A program made the position numbers and the translations under genes. Source: an uncultured Pelagibacteraceae bacterium (lineage in GTDB: Bacteria > Pseudomonadota > Alphaproteobacteria > Pelagibacterales > Pelagibacteraceae). From it: a stretch of 62,227 nucleotides of DNA. This document shows, in pieces, positions 58,040-62,227 of this stretch (its first letter is position 1; the number at the start of each line of letters is the position of its first letter). The stretch is taken from positions 105,056 through 167,282 of the forward strand of contig CACEIC010000001.1 in NCBI GenBank assembly GCA_902559605.1, given 5' to 3'. Below the pieces are notes generated by a model. The model saw only the letters and a program-made list of their open reading frames with translations. It did no database searches and was not told the DNA's origin.

Positions 58040-58917
58040 TATGCTGCTTTTAAGTGCTTAAAGTCAAAATCAAGTTTTTGAAGTTCTGCAAAAAATATTT
58101 TTTTTTCGTTTTCATTTAACAGTTTCAATGGTGGAATTAAATTCTGGTAGTCATGGTCAATTTGTGCCATGAAAGTATGTAAACCTGAAATCAAATTAAA
58201 TTTATCGAAAATACTTCTTACTAAACATAACTTTTCGTTAGAAGATTGATCTGAGCCATTTTGAAATTTATCGTAAACATCTCTTGCTAAAATTGAAGTA
58301 ACATTTGTTGTTGCTGTAATTATTCCAGAACAACCTAATTCTAATCCTTTTAATAATTTTGACTCTGAACCAGGCATAACTGAAAAATTATCAATTTTCA
58401 AATTTTCATACAAATTATAAGAACTGTCTTTTACTCCAACAATTTGACTTGGAAATTTTTTTACTAACTCCTCAACACAATCAATACTAAATTTATATCC
58501 TGAGAGTTTTTCGAAATTATATAAAATTATTTTACATTCATTAATTTCATCTATTATTCTTGAGTAAAAATTAATCACATCGTCATCGCTATACTTATAA
58601 TAGGCAGGAGGCATAATTAAAAATTTATTAAACCCATTTGATTTGGCTATTTTTATCAAATTAATATTGTCAACTAGCGAATTAAGACCAGTTCCAATTA
58701 TAAATTTATCCCTATAATTACTTTTTGGTAACAAATTGATTAATTGAATTTTTTCCGAAAGAGATATGAGTTGTGATTGTCCAGTACTTCCAAAAAAAAC
58801 TACTCCGTGGCAACCTTTGTCGATTAAGTTTTCTGCATATTTAATCGTTTTTTCAGTATTTAAAGCCAGATTTTTATCTAATACTGACAATGTAGCTGCA
58901 TATATTCCATTAATCAT
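58039..58917 (-). CDS. Dihydrodipicolinate synthase/N-acetylneuraminate lyase family aldolase
   Basis: A class I aldolase of 292 residues with a TIM barrel. The Schiff-base lysine is in IVGVKDSSYN (about 166), and the tyrosine of the triad is in KIILYNFEKLSG. The usual GTTGE loop reads GSTGQ here, which departs from lysine-pathway DapA, so it may act on another 2-keto acid. It is coupled to cfa by a one-base overlap, an unusual partner for DapA. Confidence 0.85.
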   Translation of the reverse strand: MINGIYAATLSVLDKNLALNTEKTIKYAENLIDKGCHGVVFFGSTGQSQLISLSEKIQLINLLPKSNYRDKFIIGTGLNSLVDNINLIKIAKSNGFNKFLIMPPAYYKYSDDDVINFYSRIIDEINECKIILYNFEKLSGYKFSIDCVEELVKKFPSQIVGVKDSSYNLYENLKIDNFSVMPGSESKLLKGLELGCSGIITATTNVTSILARDVYDKFQNGSDQSSNEKLCLVRSIFDKFNLISGLHTFMAQIDHDYQNLIPPLKLLNENEKKIFFAELQKLDFDFKHLKAA

Positions 58918-58990
58918 AACTTAATTATATGAGTATATTTATAGAATAGATTTAAGAAAAAAATAATAAAAAAATATATTCTAAATACTT

Positions 58991-59926
58991 ATGAAAGTTT
59001 GTGTTTATCTTAGCTATATTGGTCTTGGAGCAAATTTGTTACATCTAAGTTATGTTCATCAATTATCTGAAAAGTTTGGACCTATAACAATTTTTACATT
59101 ATGCAAGAATTTGTCGGATGCATTGGAGGATGATCCTAAAATTAAAGAAGTCATAGTAATAGATAAAAAATATAATAAATTTAAAAATATATTAAGTTTT
59201 TCATCAGAATTAAAAAAATACAATTTTGATAAAATATTTATTTATTATCCAAGTCCTAGAATATTTGTTGCATGTAAGTTGGCTGGAATAAAAGATATTT
59301 ATCACTATCCTTTATTTAAAAAGAAAAATCTTCATTTAATCAACACAGCAAAAAAATTCACTGCTAGCGTATTAAATATGGAGAAATGTCGAACTTATAC
59401 AAAAATTCATATAAATGAAAATAAACTTAAAGGTGTCTCAAATTATTTTGATAAGTCAAAATTTAATATTGTAATAGGTGCTGGATCTTCAGGTCCAACA
59501 ACAAAATGGGGTACTGATAATTACTCAAATCTAATAAATGAGTTGAATAAACTAAATAAATTTAATTTTTTTATTTTGTGTGGTCCTAATGAAAAATTAA
59601 TTGCTCAAGAAATAATTGATAAGGTTGAAAGAGACAATATTACAGATCTTAGTGACAAAAATATCTCAGAGGTAATTCCTTTCATAGCATCTTCAGATAT
59701 GTATGTGGGGAATGATTCATTTGGTTCACATATTTCATCACAATCTGGCAAACCAAGCTTAGTAATTTTATTAGATACTCCAAAGGCATATACAGATTAT
59801 ACTCCTAATCATATTAGAATTATTCCTGAAGGTTATGATATTAATAATATTACACATGGAAGTGAAATTGATCCGAATTTAATTAAGGTCGAACAAGTAT
59901 ACAAATCAATATTAAGTTATACTTAA
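58991..59926 (+). CDS. Glycosyltransferase family 9 (heptosyltransferase-like)
   Basis: A 311-residue GT-B glycosyltransferase related to ADP-heptose:LPS heptosyltransferases. The C-terminal half shows the family pattern: IVIGAGSSGPTTKWGTDNYSNLIN, FFILCGPNEKLIAQEI, and DMYVGNDSFGSHISSQSGKPSLVIL, the nucleotide-sugar-binding region. The N-terminus begins VCVYLSYIGLGANLLHLSY. Sugar donor and acceptor are not evident; it is away from the lipid A genes. Its stop shares TTAA with the convergent J-domain gene. Confidence 0.82.
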   Translation: MKVCVYLSYIGLGANLLHLSYVHQLSEKFGPITIFTLCKNLSDALEDDPKIKEVIVIDKKYNKFKNILSFSSELKKYNFDKIFIYYPSPRIFVACKLAGIKDIYHYPLFKKKNLHLINTAKKFTASVLNMEKCRTYTKIHINENKLKGVSNYFDKSKFNIVIGAGSSGPTTKWGTDNYSNLINELNKLNKFNFFILCGPNEKLIAQEIIDKVERDNITDLSDKNISEVIPFIASSDMYVGNDSFGSHISSQSGKPSLVILLDTPKAYTDYTPNHIRIIPEGYDINNITHGSEIDPNLIKVEQVYKSILSYT

Positions 59927-60432
59927 ACAACCGATTTTAAGACTGTGTCTTTGGCTTGGTTCACTAAAGTAGCAATATTATTCAATTCCGGACTTCTATC
60001 TGGATGAATTTTTTTCATAATTTTTTTATAAGAATTCATCACTTCATCTTTTGTATATTTTTTTTTGGGATCTAAATTTAAAATTCTATATGCCTCATCC
60101 AAACTCATATTCTGAGATGACATATTTTGATTAAATTGATTAAAATTAAATCTGCCAGAATTTTTTAGAACTCTAAAAAGCCCCCATAATCTAAATAGCT
60201 GAAATAAAGAAATGCCAGCTTTTGTTTTAATTAAAGGCAAAATAGCCAACATAAATGGTAAGGAAAATATATATCTTCCTGCATATGCCATTATTACCGC
60301 TAACAATATTGAAGAAATTATAATAAATGTTCTTACAAATTTTGATATTTTTTTTGTTGAGGTTTTGGCAAACCAATTGAGTAAAATATAAAGAATTATA
60401 AAGATTATTAATATTGCAAAAAAAATATTCAT
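59923..60432 (-). CDS. Membrane-anchored C-terminal J-domain protein
   Basis: A 169-residue protein with two or three membrane segments in the first 75 residues and a C-terminal J-domain (about 110-169) carrying the HPD motif in KKIHPDRSPELN. The arrangement, membrane first and J-domain last, resembles Tim14/Pam18-like alphaproteobacterial proteins. It probably recruits DnaK to the membrane. The start codon is 17 bp from the divergent oligopeptidase gene. Confidence 0.87.
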   Translation of the reverse strand: MNIFFAILIIFIILYILLNWFAKTSTKKISKFVRTFIIISSILLAVIMAYAGRYIFSLPFMLAILPLIKTKAGISLFQLFRLWGLFRVLKNSGRFNFNQFNQNMSSQNMSLDEAYRILNLDPKKKYTKDEVMNSYKKIMKKIHPDRSPELNNIATLVNQAKDTVLKSVV

Positions 60433-60449
60433 AAATTAATTAAATTTAA

Positions 60450-62227
60450 ATGAAAATACCACAGCTTAAAAAAAAACCAGAATTAAAATCTTGTCACAAT
60501 GTAACCTGGGAAGACGATTATAGTTGGATACATCAGGAAAATATACTCGAAGTATTGAAAGATAGTTCAAAATTATTACCAGAGGTTAGAAAATATCTTG
60601 AAGATGAAAATGATTATTTCAGTTATCAAATGTCAGATACAAAAGAAATTCAAAAAGTTTTATTCGACGAGATTAAAGGAAGAATTAAACTTGATGATGA
60701 GTCTCTTCCGTTTAAGGATGTAAGATATAGTTACTGGACAAAAACAACAACTAGAGGAAATTATTCTATAAAGTTAAGAAAAAAAATTGACTCTGATGAA
60801 GTAGAGGAAATTTGGAATGGCGATTTAGAAAAAGAAAAGCTTAAAACAGAATATTTTGGGCTTGGAGACTTGGAAGTTAGCTATAATGATAAATTACTAG
60901 CTTATTCATTAGATTTAAAAGGATCTGAATATTATACCATACATATAAGAGATATTAAAAGTCGAGAGCAAGTTGGTGGAAAGATTGAAAATACTAGTGG
61001 CGGAATAACATTTAGCTTAGATGACAAATATATTTTTTACTCAAAGCTTGATGACAATCACAGACCAAGAGAAATTTACAGGCACGAAATTGGAGCTCCT
61101 ACTAATAAAGATATTCTTATATTTAAAGAAGAAAGTGAAGCATTTACTGTAGGGATAGGACTTAGCTCTGATGAAAAGTATTTTTTTATTACGTCATCTG
61201 ATCATAATACGTCCGAACAGTATTATTTTAAAGCAGATGAAATAATTCCAAAACCGAAACTAATTGATAAAAGAAAAAGAGGGATAATATATTCAGTTAA
61301 TTCATGGAATGGGAATTTCTATAAACATACAAATGAGGATGCGGAAGATTTTAAAATTGAAAAAACAACTGATTTAGAAAAAAAAAACTGGGAAACATTT
61401 ATACCTGCACGAGAAGAGGTTTTAATTGGTGGATTAATTTTCTTAGATAATTGGATAATTAGATCTGAAACTTCTAATGCATTATCAAAATTAATATTAA
61501 GAAATCCAAAAAATAATGAAGAAGAAGAAATATTTTTTTCAGATGAAAAAGTTATAGTACCCGGTGTGTCGTTAACCCAAAGAGATAGAAATACTGATAC
61601 CGTTTATTTATCATATTCATCACCAAAAACTCCTGGAAGGACATACCTATACAATCTTAAAACAAAGGAGAAAAAATTAGTTAAAGAACAAGAGATTCCT
61701 AGTGGTCATAATTCTGATGACTACATAGTTGAAAGATTAGAGTGTGCCTCTCATGACGGAAGAATGGTTCCTATTACAATAACAAGACATAAAAAAACTA
61801 AATTAGATGGATCTGCAAAATTATTATTATATGGATACGGATCATACGGAAGTTCTATGTCACCAAGTTTTTCTTCAACCAGAATAAGTTTAATAGAGCG
61901 AGATATTATATGGGTAACTTCTCATATTAGAGGTGGTATGGAAAAAGGAATGAAATGGTGGAAAGAAGGAAAATTATTAAACAAGAAAAATACATTTGAA
62001 GATTACATTGCTTCTGCAAAATTTTTAATTGAAAAAAAGTTTACGTCTAAAGGTAATATTATTGGAATGGGTGGATCTGCTGGAGGTCTTTTGATGGGAG
62101 CCGTTGTTAACCAAGCTCCTGATTTATTTTTGGGCATTGTTATGGCTGTTCCTTTCGTTGACTCGTTGACTACGAACTTAGACCATTCGTTACCATTAAC
62201 AGTCGGCGAATTTGATGAATTTGGAAA
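60450..62227 (+). CDS. ptrB: Oligopeptidase B (S9 prolyl oligopeptidase family), truncated at window end
   Basis: Not in the ORF track because its stop lies beyond the window. The frame from the ATG at 60450 is open for 592 codons. It begins with the oligopeptidase opening (HNVTWEDDYSWIHQ), continues as a beta-propeller, then enters the catalytic hydrolase domain (KLLLYGYGSYGSS, WVTSHIRGGMEKG). The nucleophile Ser543 is in GMGGSAGGLLMG, in frame with the start. PtrB cleaves peptides after basic residues. The catalytic Asp and His would lie in the missing part. Confidence 0.93.
   Translation, partial: MKIPQLKKKPELKSCHNVTWEDDYSWIHQENILEVLKDSSKLLPEVRKYLEDENDYFSYQMSDTKEIQKVLFDEIKGRIKLDDESLPFKDVRYSYWTKTTTRGNYSIKLRKKIDSDEVEEIWNGDLEKEKLKTEYFGLGDLEVSYNDKLLAYSLDLKGSEYYTIHIRDIKSREQVGGKIENTSGGITFSLDDKYIFYSKLDDNHRPREIYRHEIGAPTNKDILIFKEESEAFTVGIGLSSDEKYFFITSSDHNTSEQYYFKADEIIPKPKLIDKRKRGIIYSVNSWNGNFYKHTNEDAEDFKIEKTTDLEKKNWETFIPAREEVLIGGLIFLDNWIIRSETSNALSKLILRNPKNNEEEEIFFSDEKVIVPGVSLTQRDRNTDTVYLSYSSPKTPGRTYLYNLKTKEKKLVKEQEIPSGHNSDDYIVERLECASHDGRMVPITITRHKKTKLDGSAKLLLYGYGSYGSSMSPSFSSTRISLIERDIIWVTSHIRGGMEKGMKWWKEGKLLNKKNTFEDYIASAKFLIEKKFTSKGNIIGMGGSAGGLLMGAVVNQAPDLFLGIVMAVPFVDSLTTNLDHSLPLTVGEFDEFG

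Overview
The window looks like a chromosomal segment of a SAR11-clade alphaproteobacterium (Pelagibacterales). The evidence is very low GC, near-absent intergenic space, an alphaproteobacterial core gene set (CcrM-type methylase, b/b' ATP synthase stalks, DUF2093, DUF721, DUF3035, SURF1/Cox11, an ScfR-type regulator beside isocitrate lyase) and a retinal-synthesis operon of the kind found in proteorhodopsin-bearing marine bacteria. Species assignment is inference. I see no insertion sequence, prophage, CRISPR array, tRNA or rRNA. No gene-free stretch exceeds 300 bases. The longest, about 145 bases at 16626-16769, holds the repeats described below. Start and stop coordinates follow the supplied ORF track, with internal starts moved where sequence or neighbours argue for it.

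Layout. 1-1408: end of rnhB, then ccrM with a self-methylatable promoter. 1405-3518 (minus): a flavoprotein monooxygenase and mutY. 3519-9500 (plus): DUF721, a DsbA-like protein, an unusually short smc, then the F0 part of ATP synthase (atpI-B-E-F'-F). 9549-16132 (plus): crtI-crtB-crtY-blh (phytoene to retinal), ispH, thrB, rnhA. 16133-16769: a small secreted-protein gene framed by two kinds of repeat. 16770-24890 (minus): peroxiredoxin, thrC, SURF1, coxIII, ctaG, a 41-codon gene absent from the ORF track, ctaB, ctaD, ctaC and rsmE, i.e. a complete aa3-type cytochrome oxidase locus. 24908-28717: HAD dehalogenase, pirin, quinone oxidoreductase, DUF2721 and ubiA. 28717-33468: an MsbA-like exporter with waaA, lpxK and an LpxL-type acyltransferase (lipid A/Kdo). 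33469-35517: DUF2093, purD, rsmD. 35509-41971 (minus): a short pgi, a DUF3035 lipoprotein, lspA, ileS, ribF and a HAD-IIA phosphatase. 42094-45986: groES-groEL behind a heat-shock-type promoter, a clear intrinsic terminator, then typA. 45992-51367: membrane and exported proteins plus pmbA/tldD. 51400-55647: a DjlA-like protein, then the glyoxylate locus (aceA with a small upstream gene, divergent from an ScfR/RamB-like regulator, with paired operators between them) and a TPR protein. 55644-62227: a lysine-rich coiled-coil protein, cfa, a DapA-like aldolase, a GT9 glycosyltransferase, a membrane J-domain protein and a truncated oligopeptidase B.

How it fits together. Much of the window is membrane energetics: proton-driven ATP synthase, terminal oxidase with its heme and copper assembly factors, ubiquinone prenylation, and retinal supply for a light-driven proton pump encoded elsewhere. 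The isoprenoid step IspH sits directly behind the retinal genes. Genes are packed so tightly that many start and stop codons overlap (ATGA, TAATG). Five convergent pairs share a 4-bp double stop codon, and one divergent pair has abutting start codons.

Most notable observations: the ccrM promoter carrying two GANTC sites in a hairpin inside the -35/-10 spacer; an SMC that appears to lack a hinge; the repeat-framed cassette between rnhA and the peroxiredoxin; the tandem octamer operators and the uncharacterised small gene ahead of aceA; and the 41-codon membrane gene in the cytochrome oxidase operon.
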